A stretch of 64,000 nucleotides of DNA from Pseudomonas sp. Choline-02u-1 (GCF_002836515.1 NZ_PJBC01000061.1:237287-301286), one strand, 5' to 3'. Positions 51,295 to 61,239 are shown, counted from the first letter of the stretch. The notes: generated from the letters alone by a model not told the origin. Program-made: numbers and translations.

Positions 51295-52161
51295 TTGAAT
51301 CTGCTGCAACACATCGCCCAGTCACGTCACCTGTTACGCAAGTCGGAGCTCAAGGTCGCCGACCACGTGCTGCTTGACCCTGCGGCGGTGATGCACAGTT
51401 CCATGGCCGACCTCGCTCACAGCGTCGGCATCAGCGAGCCGACCATCGTGCGCTTTTGCCGCGCCATCGGTTGTTCCGGCTTCCAGGATCTCAAACTGAA
51501 ACTGGCGCAAAGCCTGGCCGCCGGCGCCAGCTTCGGCCAGTTCGCGATCCACGAAGATGATTCCGTCGCCGACTACAGCCTGAAGATTTTCGACACCACG
51601 CTGCACACCCTGATGGAGGTACGCGAGAAACTCGACCCGGTGGAGTTGCAGCGCGCGGTGACGCTGATGTCGCAGGCGCAACGTGTCGAGTTCTACGGTT
51701 TTGGTGCCTCCGGCGCAGTGGCGGCGGATGCCCAGCACAAATTCTTCCGTCTGTTGCTGACCGCAGCGGCGTATTCCGACCCGCACATGCAGGCGATGTC
51801 GGCAGTGACCCTGAAGCCTACCGACGTGGCGATCTGTATTTCCCAGTCGGGGCGCTCCAAGGATTTGCTGATCACCGCTAACCTCGTTCGCGAGAGTGGT
51901 GCGTCGTTGATTACCCTTTGCCCGAGCCAGACGCCGTTGGCCGAACTGTCGACCGTGAATCTGGCGATCGATGTGCACGAAGACACCGAGATTTACACGC
52001 CGCTGACCTCGCGAATCGCCCACCTGGTGGTGATCGACGTGCTGGCGATGGGCGTGGCCATGGCGCGCGGGCCGAGCCTGGTCAATCACCTCAAGAGCGT
52101 CAAGCGCAGTCTGCGCAGTTTGCGTTTGTCTCCCAAGGCTGTGAAAGCCCTGGACGATTAA
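51295..52161 (+). CDS. RpiR-family regulator, HexR-like
   Basis: 288 residues starting at TTG (MNLLQHIAQSRHLLRKSE), chosen because the HexR-type operator and an untranslatable-looking leader lie before it. N-terminal RpiR HTH (SVGISEPTIVRFCRAIGCSGFQDLKLKLA, about 35-65) and a C-terminal SIS phospho-sugar domain with FYGFGASGAVAADAQHKF near residue 140 and CISQSGRSKDLL near residue 182. HexR senses 2-keto-3-deoxy-6-phosphogluconate and controls Entner-Doudoroff genes. Synteny says it is the PA5438-type paralogue rather than the hexR beside zwf-pgl-eda. A zwf gene that is next to it in other species is absent here. Confidence 0.9.
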   Translation: MNLLQHIAQSRHLLRKSELKVADHVLLDPAAVMHSSMADLAHSVGISEPTIVRFCRAIGCSGFQDLKLKLAQSLAAGASFGQFAIHEDDSVADYSLKIFDTTLHTLMEVREKLDPVELQRAVTLMSQAQRVEFYGFGASGAVAADAQHKFFRLLLTAAAYSDPHMQAMSAVTLKPTDVAICISQSGRSKDLLITANLVRESGASLITLCPSQTPLAELSTVNLAIDVHEDTEIYTPLTSRIAHLVVIDVLAMGVAMARGPSLVNHLKSVKRSLRSLRLSPKAVKALDD

Positions 52162-52166
52162 GATCA

Positions 52167-52240
52167 AAAGATCGCAGCCTTCGGCAGCTCCTACATTTGG
52201 AATGCGTTCCCTGTAGGAGCTGCCGAAGGCTGCGATCTTT
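52167..52240. repeat. Long inverted REP pair (28-bp arms)
   Basis: Arms at 52167-52194 and 52213-52240 are perfect reverse complements over 28 bp with an 18-nt loop. Same family as 41500-41573. It begins 5 bp after the regulator stop and ends in a short T run, so it may terminate that transcript. Confidence 0.95.
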
Positions 52241-52321
52241 GCTTTTTGACGGAAACTTTCATCAAACCGTCATCCCCCACGCCTATCGTGAAACTCCCGT
52301 ACTCGCCTTGGGAGACTCGAA

Positions 52322-52525
52322 ATGGCTCAGCCCTACGAAGAACGCAACAGTGCCGCGAAAACCCGTCGTCAGCAGGAAGATCAGCGCCGCATGGAATTTC
52401 GCCGCGCAATCGAGGATCGCTTCGAACTGCGCCAGCTTCAGGCCGCGATCGGCGATTTTCCCGAATTCACGCACTGGCAGGCGACCCCCGCAGCTTCCCG
52501 TCGAAACGCTCAACCAACGCAATAA
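52322..52525 (+). CDS. Small highly charged protein, unknown function
   Basis: 67 residues, ATG preceded by GGAG at 52311. The sequence is rich in Arg, Glu and Gln (KTRRQQEDQRRMEFRRAIED) and is predicted to be one long helix. It recalls the small PA3496-type charged proteins of Pseudomonas, but I am not sure. Its last 59 bp overlap the 3' end of the convergent LysR gene, so the C-terminus may be shorter or the pair is truly overlapping. Confidence 0.65.
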   Translation: MAQPYEERNSAAKTRRQQEDQRRMEFRRAIEDRFELRQLQAAIGDFPEFTHWQATPAASRRNAQPTQ

Positions 52526-53429
52526 TCTGCGCCCGCTCGCTGCGGATAAACGCCAGGAAGGCGTGCGCCACCGGTGACAGCCGTTTGGCTTTGGCTTGCA
52601 CCAGGCACCAACTGCGCATCAGCGGCAACTCTTCGACCGGCAGCTCGACCAGACCGCCGGTCGCCAGCTCCAGGTTCAGGGCGTGGCGCGTCAACAACGC
52701 CAGGCCCAGACCCGCCAACACGCACTCGCGCTGAGCTTCGGCGGACGCCACTTCCTGGGTCTGGGTGAAGTGCACGCGCTTTTCCTTGAAGTATTCCTCG
52801 CAGGCCAGACGCGTACCCGAGCCCGGTTCGCGAATCAGCAGCGTATAAGGCTCGAGATCCTGCAAGCGCAGCGAGCCCATGTGCGCCAGCGGGTGATCCG
52901 GGCGCGCCACGGCGACAATCGGATTATTGAGAAACGGCAGAAATTCCAGGCCCATGTCCTGCGGCACCATCGACATGATCACCAGATCATCGCGGTTGTC
53001 CGAGAGACGGCGGATGACCTGACCACGGTTGACCACGGTCAGCTGTAAATTGACTTCCGGGTGTTGGCGTTTGAATGCGGCAAACAGGTGCGGCACGAAA
53101 TATTTGGCGCTGGATTCCACTGCCAGTTTCAGCTGGCCCTGCAGCGAACCCTGCATGTCCGACAACTGCATATCGAGGTTTTCCAGCCGTCCGAAAATGT
53201 CCCGACTGGCGCGTTGAAGCGCTTCTGCCGCCTCGGTCATGTAGAGTTTTTTACCGACGTAGTCGAAAAGCGGCTGGCCAATCAACTCTTCAAGCTGACG
53301 AATCTGTAGGCTGACGGCCGGTTGCGTAAGGGACATTTCCTCAGCGGCGCGGCTGTAGGAACGTAGATCGCACACCTCATTGAAGATTTGCAGTTGACGC
53401 AATGTCATACGCATCAAGGACTTACGCAT
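52467..53429 (-). CDS. pycR: LysR-family regulator of pyruvate carboxylase (PycR-like)
   Basis: 320 residues. LysR HTH near residues 10-65 (LRQLQIFNEVCDLRSYSRAAEEMSLTQPAVSLQIRQLEE) and a CysB-like effector domain. Three Met codons are available (53429, 53414 and 53408), none with a clear ribosome site; the longest is kept. It is divergent from the two pyruvate carboxylase genes, as PA5437 (PycR) is from PA5436-PA5435, so it probably controls them. A palindrome at 53467-53482 in the gap is a candidate operator. Confidence 0.87.
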   Translation of the reverse strand: MRKSLMRMTLRQLQIFNEVCDLRSYSRAAEEMSLTQPAVSLQIRQLEELIGQPLFDYVGKKLYMTEAAEALQRASRDIFGRLENLDMQLSDMQGSLQGQLKLAVESSAKYFVPHLFAAFKRQHPEVNLQLTVVNRGQVIRRLSDNRDDLVIMSMVPQDMGLEFLPFLNNPIVAVARPDHPLAHMGSLRLQDLEPYTLLIREPGSGTRLACEEYFKEKRVHFTQTQEVASAEAQRECVLAGLGLALLTRHALNLELATGGLVELPVEELPLMRSWCLVQAKAKRLSPVAHAFLAFIRSERAQIIALVERFDGKLRGSPASA

Positions 53430-53466
53430 ATCAGTGGGGCTCGGTCGGCGAGTGAATGTTCTGACT

Positions 53467-53482
53467 ATAAGTGTTTACTTAT
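53467..53482. promoter_or_regulatory. Palindrome in the pycR-pycA gap, candidate LysR operator
   Basis: ATAAGT-GTTT-ACTTAT has two perfect 6-bp arms, 38 bp from the pycR start. It is AT-rich within a GC-rich genome. Spacing does not fit a textbook T-N11-A site exactly, so the assignment is tentative. Confidence 0.45.
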
Positions 53483-53619
53483 GCCTGTCCCAATTTTTAC
53501 TCATTTTTGTTAATCCCTTGGCGGCGCTAGTGTGGGCTTGCGACTGAATTGAAACATTTGGTCACGCGTCGACCTGGGTCTAGCAGGTCGTGGTGCCACC
53601 GGCTCAAGGGAACCTCCAA

Positions 53620-55035
<1,416 letters not shown>

Positions 55036-55046
55036 GGAATACAAGA

Positions 55047-56855
55047 ATGAGCAAGAAGATTTTCGTAACAGACACCATCCTGCGCGACGCTCATCAATCG
55101 CTGCTCGCCACTCGCATGCGCACCGAAGACATGCTGCCGATCTGCGACAAGCTCGACAAGGTCGGCTACTGGTCGCTGGAATGCTGGGGCGGAGCGACCT
55201 TCGACGCCTGCGTGCGCTTCCTCAAAGAAGACCCGTGGGAGCGCCTGCGCCAACTGCGTGCTGCGCTGCCCAACACCCGTCTGCAAATGCTTTTGCGCGG
55301 GCAGAACCTGCTCGGTTATCGCCATTACAGCGACGACGTGGTTCAGGCCTTCGTCGTCAAAGCCGCAGAAAATGGCATCGACGTGTTCCGCATCTTCGAT
55401 GCGATGAACGATGTGCGTAACCTGCGCGTGGCCATCGAAGCGGTGAAGGCTGCCGGCAAACATGCGCAAGGCACCATCGCCTACACCACCAGCCCGGTGC
55501 ACACCATCGACGCCTTCGTTACCCAGGCCAGGCAAATGGAATCCATGGGTTGCGATTCGGTCGCGATCAAGGACATGGCCGGTCTGTTGACGCCGTACGC
55601 CACTGGTGAACTGGTGCGGGCGTTGAAAGCCGAGCAATCGCTGCCGGTGTTCATCCACTCCCACGACACCGCTGGCCTGGCCGCCATGTGCCAGCTCAAA
55701 GCAATCGAGAACGGTGCCGATCACATTGATACGGCGATCTCCAGCTTCGCCTCCGGCACCAGTCATCCGGGCACCGAGTCGATGGTCGCTGCGCTCAAGG
55801 GCACCGAGTACGACACCGGCCTGAATCTGGAACTGCTCCAGGAAATCGGCCTGTACTTCTATGCCGTGCGCAAGAAGTACCACCAGTTCGAAAGCGAATT
55901 CACCGCCGTCGACACTCGTGTGCAGGTCAACCAGGTGCCTGGCGGGATGATTTCCAACCTCGCCAACCAGTTGAAAGAGCAGGGCGCCCTCAACCGCATG
56001 GGCGAAGTGCTCGCAGAAATCCCGCGCGTACGTGAAGACCTCGGCTTCCCGCCGCTGGTGACGCCGACCTCGCAGATCGTCGGCACCCAGGCGTTCTTCA
56101 ACGTGCTGGCCGGCGAGCGCTACAAGACCATCACCAACGAAGTGAAGCTGTATCTGCAGGGCGGCTACGGCAAGGCACCGGGCGTGGTCAATGAAAAACT
56201 GCGGCGTCAGGCGATCGGCAGCGAAGACGTCATCGACGTGCGCCCGGCCGATCTGCTCAAGCCGGAAATGACCAAGCTGCGGGCCGATATCGGCGCTCTG
56301 GCCAAGTCTGAAGAAGACGTGCTGACTTTCGCCATGTTTCCGGACATCGGCCGCAAGTTCCTCGAAGAGCGCGCTGCCGGCACCCTTACGCCGGAAGTGC
56401 TGTTGCCGATCCCGGAAGCCGGCGCCGTGGCCTCGGCGGCGGGCGAGGGCGTACCGACCGAGTTCGTCATCGACGTCCATGGCGAAACCTACCGCGTCGA
56501 CATCACTGGTGTCGGCGTCAAGGCCGAGGGCAAGCGCCACTTCTACCTGTCCATCGACGGCATGCCGGAAGAAGTGGTGTTCGAACCGCTCAATGAATTT
56601 GTCGGCGGTGGCAGCAGCAAACGCAAGCAGGCCTCGGCGCCGGGCCACGTCAGCACCACTATGCCGGGCAACATCGTCGATGTGCTGGTCAAGGAGGGCG
56701 ACACCGTCAAGGCCGGCCAGGCTGTATTGGTCACCGAAGCGATGAAGATGGAAACCGAAGTCCAGGCTGCGATTGCCGGCAAGGTCGCCGCGATACATGT
56801 GGCCAAGGGTGACCGGGTGAATCCGGGTGAAATTCTGATCGAGATCGAAGGCTGA
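55047..56855 (+). CDS. pycB: Pyruvate carboxylase subunit B (carboxyltransferase + biotin carrier)
   Basis: 602 residues. N-terminal HMGL-like TIM barrel with TDTILRDAHQSLLATRM at residues 8-24, the metal site HSHDTAGL near residue 205, and the conserved carboxylase domain with GGMISNLANQL near residue 300. A biotinyl domain closes the protein with AMKMET, biotinylated Lys at 567. Often named oadA, but a sodium-pump decarboxylase subunit is absent and the BC subunit is upstream, so this is the beta half of two-subunit pyruvate carboxylase. 11 bp separate it from pycA. A terminator follows. Confidence 0.95.
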   Translation: MSKKIFVTDTILRDAHQSLLATRMRTEDMLPICDKLDKVGYWSLECWGGATFDACVRFLKEDPWERLRQLRAALPNTRLQMLLRGQNLLGYRHYSDDVVQAFVVKAAENGIDVFRIFDAMNDVRNLRVAIEAVKAAGKHAQGTIAYTTSPVHTIDAFVTQARQMESMGCDSVAIKDMAGLLTPYATGELVRALKAEQSLPVFIHSHDTAGLAAMCQLKAIENGADHIDTAISSFASGTSHPGTESMVAALKGTEYDTGLNLELLQEIGLYFYAVRKKYHQFESEFTAVDTRVQVNQVPGGMISNLANQLKEQGALNRMGEVLAEIPRVREDLGFPPLVTPTSQIVGTQAFFNVLAGERYKTITNEVKLYLQGGYGKAPGVVNEKLRRQAIGSEDVIDVRPADLLKPEMTKLRADIGALAKSEEDVLTFAMFPDIGRKFLEERAAGTLTPEVLLPIPEAGAVASAAGEGVPTEFVIDVHGETYRVDITGVGVKAEGKRHFYLSIDGMPEEVVFEPLNEFVGGGSSKRKQASAPGHVSTTMPGNIVDVLVKEGDTVKAGQAVLVTEAMKMETEVQAAIAGKVAAIHVAKGDRVNPGEILIEIEG

Positions 56856-56887
56856 GATAATAGCCGCGATCGACCGTTTTAAACCTC

Positions 56888-56914
56888 GGGGGGGCATGTG
56901 CTCCCCTTTTTTTT
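56888..56914 (+). terminator. Rho-independent terminator of the pyruvate carboxylase operon
   Basis: Stem GGGGGGC (56889-56895) pairs with GCTCCCC (56900-56906, one G-T pair) around ATGT, followed by eight T. It lies 33 bp after the pycB stop. Confidence 0.93.
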
Positions 56915-56949
56915 GCCTGTTTTTTCCCGACCTTGTCAGGCACACATGG

Positions 56950-57035
56950 GTGAGCGAGCCAGCTCGCGAATACGTCGGATCAGCCAACATCATCTGCGAG
57001 CGATCCACCGCTTTTGCGAGCAGGCTCGCTCCCTC
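56950..57035. repeat. Degenerate REP pair
   Basis: Left arm GTGAGCGAGCCAGCTCGCGAA (56950-56970) and right arm starting at 57012 (TTTTGCGAGCAGGCTCGCTC) are diverged copies of the GAGCGAGCCTGCTCGC REP family, in inverted orientation. Confidence 0.8.
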
Positions 57036-57054
57036 AGGGGGTGTGCTTAATCCA

Positions 57055-59244
57055 TCAGAACGCCATGCGCCACTGACCCGACACGCCATACGTTCGGCTG
57101 TCGTCGCCCAGCTCACCCGTTAAGCCCACGCCCAGTGTGTGCGCCGCCGAAAGTCCAAGATCCAGCCCTGCATCCAGCGACAGACTGTCCCGATCCAGTG
57201 TCGCGCCATTCACTTCGAAACGCTTGCCGCCGTTGCGCAGTTGCTGGCCGGTGCCGCTGTCGATTTCGCCGAAAGTGTGTTTCCAGCCTGCACTCAACCG
57301 TGGGGTCAAATGCATGCCGTTATCCAGCGTATTGATCCGCGCAAGCCGCAGGCCAAAGGTGCTGCTGAAATTGTCGCGGGTCTGGCCGTAGATTTTCAGC
57401 GCCGCATCGCCGCCTTTTTCGTTGTAGCTGTCGCGCTGATAACGCTGATAGCCGAGGCTGGCGAAGGGTTCGAGGGTCACGCTATCCCGGCCCAGGTTAA
57501 ACCCGGCTTCGGCGAACGCCTGTTGAGTATTGGCGTCGTAGTTGCCCCTGAGACGATCGCTGAAACCCTTGAACGCTACCCGCCGTGTGCTGCTGCCGTC
57601 ATGGCCGGCGTAGGTGGCGCCCAGGCGCAAAGACAGCGGGCCGTCTTGACGCACGGCGTATGCGCCAAGATGCCAGCTATCGAGGTCGCCGTCGTACTGG
57701 CGGGCATCGAGGTTCGTCTGCGATTTGCCGCCGAGCACGCCGACATGCCAGTGCTCGTCGAGTCGCCAGTCAGCGCCCATGACCAGCCCTTGAGTGGCAT
57801 GTTGAAGGATGCCGTCGGCGTCGCGGTCAATCTTGCCGCCGTGGCCCAATGCCTGGAACCACAGCCGCCCGGAGTCTTCGCTGCCGGAGGTCTGATGAGT
57901 TGAACTGCGCGAGCCGTCAGTAGAGCCGGACCGGTTGTCCAGTTGGCGCATCGCCGAGAGCATGCTCGCACTGACCGGCGTGACACTGCTCAGTGTGGCT
58001 TTGGCGAGGTTGGCATTGCTGCCGGCGGCGAGTTGGTCGAGCGCGATGGGGGCGGTGGCTTTATCGCTGGTCAGCAGTGCGGCGACGGCGGTGTTGATGG
58101 GCTTTGCAGGCTCGGACGCCGGCTGTGCGGTGGTTTGTGCAGTTACGATTTCGTTGGGTATCGATGATTCCACCGATGCGGAGTCTTCAATCAAGGTCGC
58201 AACTGAGGTCAGGGCAGGGGCTGGAGCTGCGATCACCGCTGTCATTGAAGCTGGAGCGGGCGTTGTCGCGATCGGTACAGCGGGAGAAGTCGGCTGCTCT
58301 GGCTCGATAATACTGCCTGCAAGTTCGCCTGCATTTTCTGTAAGAGCGAGGCTTTGGAGCGGTTCACCATTGCGAGCATAAGTCAGTCCAACCGACTTCT
58401 TGTTGTAGTGAGCTGTGGCGGTCATATAGGCCAGATCGTTCTCTATCCTGCCGAATTCGCCTTTTACCTCTCGTGCCTCAATGACTTTGTATTGGTTGCT
58501 CTGCGGATATTCACCGGAAGCCGAAGCAATCTTCAGGGTGGCACCTTCGAGTTGGGCTGTGCCATCGACCTTTATCGTCTGACCACCAGAGGGAGTGACC
58601 TCGTAAGCCAATTCGGCACCAGGCGCCAAGTGCAAATTACCCTTCACTCGCGGTGCGCCAAGCGCTGCATTGATGGTGAGCAGCCCACCTACCTCAAGAT
58701 TTCCCACCGTGCCTTTACCGGCGAAACTGCCGCCATTCTGGACATACACATCACCCTTGATGCTGCCGAGGTTGGTCAACGCTCCACCGCTGTTGACCAG
58801 AACACCTTCATGGAAATCGCCTTTGGAGCTCAGCGTCCAGTTGCCTTGGGCGACGAATAACCCATTGAAGTTGCGCGTGTCGTTCAACGTGCCGCCATCC
58901 GCAGCATTAAGGAACAACACATTATTGCCCTTGCCGCCATCCAGCCGACCCGTGAAGCTTGCGCCGTCGGTTAGGGTAATCAAGTCGTTGACGTCAGTCC
59001 CTTTGAACAAGGTTTCCGGTGTCGTAAAGGTTATCGGTACCGTGCTCGCGTCGGTGAGAAAACCCTGTAGCCGTTCCATCGCCTGTTGCTTGGGGTTGGT
59101 TTCGGGCTGCTCCGTCGTTTCCATGCTTGGGGGCTGCTCTATTGCTTCAGTGGATTGCTCGGCGTTAGCCAGCGCTACGCCACCCATTGCCAATGAAATA
59201 GCCAGAGCCAAGTGTTTTGGTGCGAATAGGTGTTGAGTGGGCAT
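57055..59244 (-). CDS. Autotransporter (type Va) with short passenger
   Basis: 729 residues. ATG at 59244 with AAGGAGG 9 bp upstream; a signal peptide (HLALAISLAMGGVALANA) follows. The passenger (about 30-430) contains hydrophobic beta-helix-type repeats: FTGRLDGGKGNNVLFLNAADGG, GNWTLSSKGDFHEG and LEVGGLLTINAALG, then the linker typical of PL2/pertactin-like proteins (PGAELAYEVTPSGG). An Ala/Pro/Thr-rich stretch (about 300-400) joins a C-terminal autotransporter barrel (about 450-729) ending in SGQWRMAF, the Phe-terminated outer-membrane signal. No protease Ser or RGD motif is obvious, so an adhesin or cell-surface role is a guess. It is divergent from the hipA-hipB genes. Confidence 0.9.
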   Translation of the reverse strand: MPTQHLFAPKHLALAISLAMGGVALANAEQSTEAIEQPPSMETTEQPETNPKQQAMERLQGFLTDASTVPITFTTPETLFKGTDVNDLITLTDGASFTGRLDGGKGNNVLFLNAADGGTLNDTRNFNGLFVAQGNWTLSSKGDFHEGVLVNSGGALTNLGSIKGDVYVQNGGSFAGKGTVGNLEVGGLLTINAALGAPRVKGNLHLAPGAELAYEVTPSGGQTIKVDGTAQLEGATLKIASASGEYPQSNQYKVIEAREVKGEFGRIENDLAYMTATAHYNKKSVGLTYARNGEPLQSLALTENAGELAGSIIEPEQPTSPAVPIATTPAPASMTAVIAAPAPALTSVATLIEDSASVESSIPNEIVTAQTTAQPASEPAKPINTAVAALLTSDKATAPIALDQLAAGSNANLAKATLSSVTPVSASMLSAMRQLDNRSGSTDGSRSSTHQTSGSEDSGRLWFQALGHGGKIDRDADGILQHATQGLVMGADWRLDEHWHVGVLGGKSQTNLDARQYDGDLDSWHLGAYAVRQDGPLSLRLGATYAGHDGSSTRRVAFKGFSDRLRGNYDANTQQAFAEAGFNLGRDSVTLEPFASLGYQRYQRDSYNEKGGDAALKIYGQTRDNFSSTFGLRLARINTLDNGMHLTPRLSAGWKHTFGEIDSGTGQQLRNGGKRFEVNGATLDRDSLSLDAGLDLGLSAAHTLGVGLTGELGDDSRTYGVSGQWRMAF

Positions 59245-59463
59245 CAAGTTCGACCTCCTTATCGAGAAGACCCAACTCTATTGCTGCCTGAAAAAAACCG
59301 ATGTCGGCCGCTTCCCACATCCACGCAGGCGACATCGGATCGTTGTGTAGAAAACCCTCACTGGTTTCCACAAATCAGAGCTTTTGCGCAGTGGTGGCTG
59401 TTCTTTCTCCTACGGCTTTGTACCGTTGAAGAACCTTCACCAGCGGCACGTCAGACGCTTAAC

Positions 59464-59602
59464 TGCATTAATTTGCGTTCATACGGTCACATGGGAATGT
59501 TAATCTGCATTTTTTTGCAGATATTCCGGCGCGTAAAACTGTTTGGATGCACTATAATGCATGTATTAACAGTTTTTTCTCGTTTAGCTGCATTTAAATG
59601 CA
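59464..59602. promoter_or_regulatory. Four phased TGCA-N6-TGCA operators upstream of hipA
   Basis: Four 14-bp dyads: 59464-59477 (last base G instead of A), 59506-59519, 59548-59561 and 59589-59602. Start-to-start spacings are 42, 42 and 41 bp, i.e. four helical turns. The third contains TATAAT (59553-59558), a likely -10 element, and the last ends 12 bp before the hipA ATG. They are the probable binding sites of the HipB-type antitoxin. The rest of the 59245-59463 gap shows nothing I can name. Confidence 0.8.
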
Positions 59603-59614
59603 TACGGAATCAAC

Positions 59615-60964
59615 ATGTACAACCTGACACTCCAGATATTCACCGCCGGGCAATGGCACGACGCGATGATTCTTGACTTCGATGATCCGGAAAAAGGCTT
59701 CGAAAGCCGCTGCAGTTTTGGCTATGAAGCGGACTATCTGGTGGAAAACATCGAGTTGATCGGGTCGCCTTTTTCCCAAGCCGTGAGTGCCCTGTATCCG
59801 CTGGATTGGGAAGGTCGGCGCGCGAAGACACCAGCCTTTGTCCACGACATCGCACCGGCAGGCGCAGCCAAGCGGTTTCTGCTCGCCCGCCTGGGTCAGG
59901 AAAGACCCGCCGAGATCAGTGCCGATCTGTTTCTGCTGGGTCGCAGTACACCGGCTCCCATTGGCAACATGCGCATAAAGGAATCGGCGGAAGCAGTCGA
60001 TGAGAGGAAGCCGATCGGATTCGAGCGCGAGGAGGTCATTAGCCGCGACAACCGCTTTCTTGAATATGCCTACGAGCTAGGCGCGGCCATCGGTGGCGCG
60101 ACGGGGGCAGGTGGTGAAGCTCCGAAGCTATTACTGGCAGAAAACAGCGCCGGGCTTCTGTATCCCGATGCGGTATTGGACGATGAAGAAGTGCGACAGC
60201 ACTGGTTCGTGAAATTCGCCAGAAACAGGGGCGGGCAGACCGACCAGGACATCCTGCGCAGCGAATTCCATTACTACAATGCGCTGCAGACATTGGGCAT
60301 CGAAACGGTCGCGGCAGAGGGCCTGGCCTTGGAAGAGGCGAACAAACCGAGTTTGTGGATGCGGCGTTTTGATCGACAAGTGAAAGATGGGGCGGTGTCG
60401 CGTTTTGCCGTCGAATCGATTTATTCGCTGGCTGAAGTGACGACGCCAGGCAGTGCCATGAATCATCTGGAAGTGATACGCATGCTCGCCGGGCTCTGGC
60501 GCAAAGCGGGTCAGGCCAGCCTGATTCCCGGCCTCGTCGCCGATTATCTGCGTCGCGACCTGATCAATAAAATCCTCGGAAACTCCGATAACCACGGCCG
60601 TAACACGGCGATCATCCGGCAAGAGAACGCATTCCAGCTCGCGCCGATTTATGACCTCGCCCCGATGGTCATGGATGACGAAGGCGTGACTCGTACGACC
60701 AAATGGCCAAGAGAGTTGGAGCGGGCGGGAGATGTCGATTGGCGAGGTGTCTGCCGCGTATTGGCCGATAGCGCAGATCCGCACGATTCGTTGGCGGGGC
60801 TGGATGCCTCGGCGCTGTTCGAAGGCCTGCGCGCGGATGCCCGCCGTCTGGCCGCACTGCCGGATATTCTTGCGGCCAGCGGTTTGCCCGCCAGAACCAT
60901 GAATCACCCGAGCGTTCACCTGAAAAACCTCGAGCAACGTTTGAAAGAGTGGAACCTGCAATGA
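59615..60964 (+). CDS. hipA: HipA-family toxin kinase
   Basis: 449 residues. HipA fold: N-terminal subdomain (about 1-110), then glycine-rich loop GGATGAGGEAPK (160-171) where E. coli HipA has its autophosphorylated Ser in SGAQEK, kinase residue region WFVKFARNRGG near residue 190, LWMRRFDR near residue 247, catalytic loop GNSDNHGRN (322-330) and the metal-binding YDLAP (346-350). These match serine/threonine kinases that phosphorylate glutamyl-tRNA synthetase and arrest growth. T163 stands where Ser150 would be. The antitoxin gene overlaps its stop by 4 bp. No strong ribosome site precedes the ATG. Confidence 0.93.
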   Translation: MYNLTLQIFTAGQWHDAMILDFDDPEKGFESRCSFGYEADYLVENIELIGSPFSQAVSALYPLDWEGRRAKTPAFVHDIAPAGAAKRFLLARLGQERPAEISADLFLLGRSTPAPIGNMRIKESAEAVDERKPIGFEREEVISRDNRFLEYAYELGAAIGGATGAGGEAPKLLLAENSAGLLYPDAVLDDEEVRQHWFVKFARNRGGQTDQDILRSEFHYYNALQTLGIETVAAEGLALEEANKPSLWMRRFDRQVKDGAVSRFAVESIYSLAEVTTPGSAMNHLEVIRMLAGLWRKAGQASLIPGLVADYLRRDLINKILGNSDNHGRNTAIIRQENAFQLAPIYDLAPMVMDDEGVTRTTKWPRELERAGDVDWRGVCRVLADSADPHDSLAGLDASALFEGLRADARRLAALPDILAASGLPARTMNHPSVHLKNLEQRLKEWNLQ

Positions 60965-61239
60965 GTCTGACCGTCCTCGAGCGCACGGCGCTCATCGAAA
61001 GCATTCAGCAAGCGCTGGCCGAAGGCACTCTGGAAATCGGTGACGCCGTGCGCCGTTTACGGGTCGAAGTCACCGGTCTGCATCAGACTCAGTTCGCGAA
61101 GATGTGCAAGATTTCAGTGCGCACGCTGGTGCATATCGAACATGGCGAAGGCAATCAGACCCTGAAGTCGCTGAACGCGGTGTTCCGCCCATTCGGCATG
61201 AAAATGGGCGTTGTGCGGATTCGCCGGGACACCATTTGA
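60961..61239 (+). CDS. hipB: HipB-like HTH antitoxin
   Basis: 92 residues. HTH_XRE/HipB-type domain with LHQTQFAKMCKISVRTLVHIEHGEG (about 45-70) followed by SLNAVFRPFGMKMGVVR. It should bind HipA, neutralise it and repress the operon through the upstream dyads. The N-terminal 35 residues (SIQQALAEGTLEIGDAVRRLR) are extra relative to E. coli HipB. Its ATG overlaps the hipA stop as ATGA, the reverse of the E. coli hipB-hipA order. Confidence 0.9.
   Translation: MSLTVLERTALIESIQQALAEGTLEIGDAVRRLRVEVTGLHQTQFAKMCKISVRTLVHIEHGEGNQTLKSLNAVFRPFGMKMGVVRIRRDTI

Noticed and set aside
59165..59371. 68-codon minus-strand frame over the autotransporter start
   Set aside because: Overlaps the signal peptide and ribosome site of the autotransporter and has no supporting start signal.
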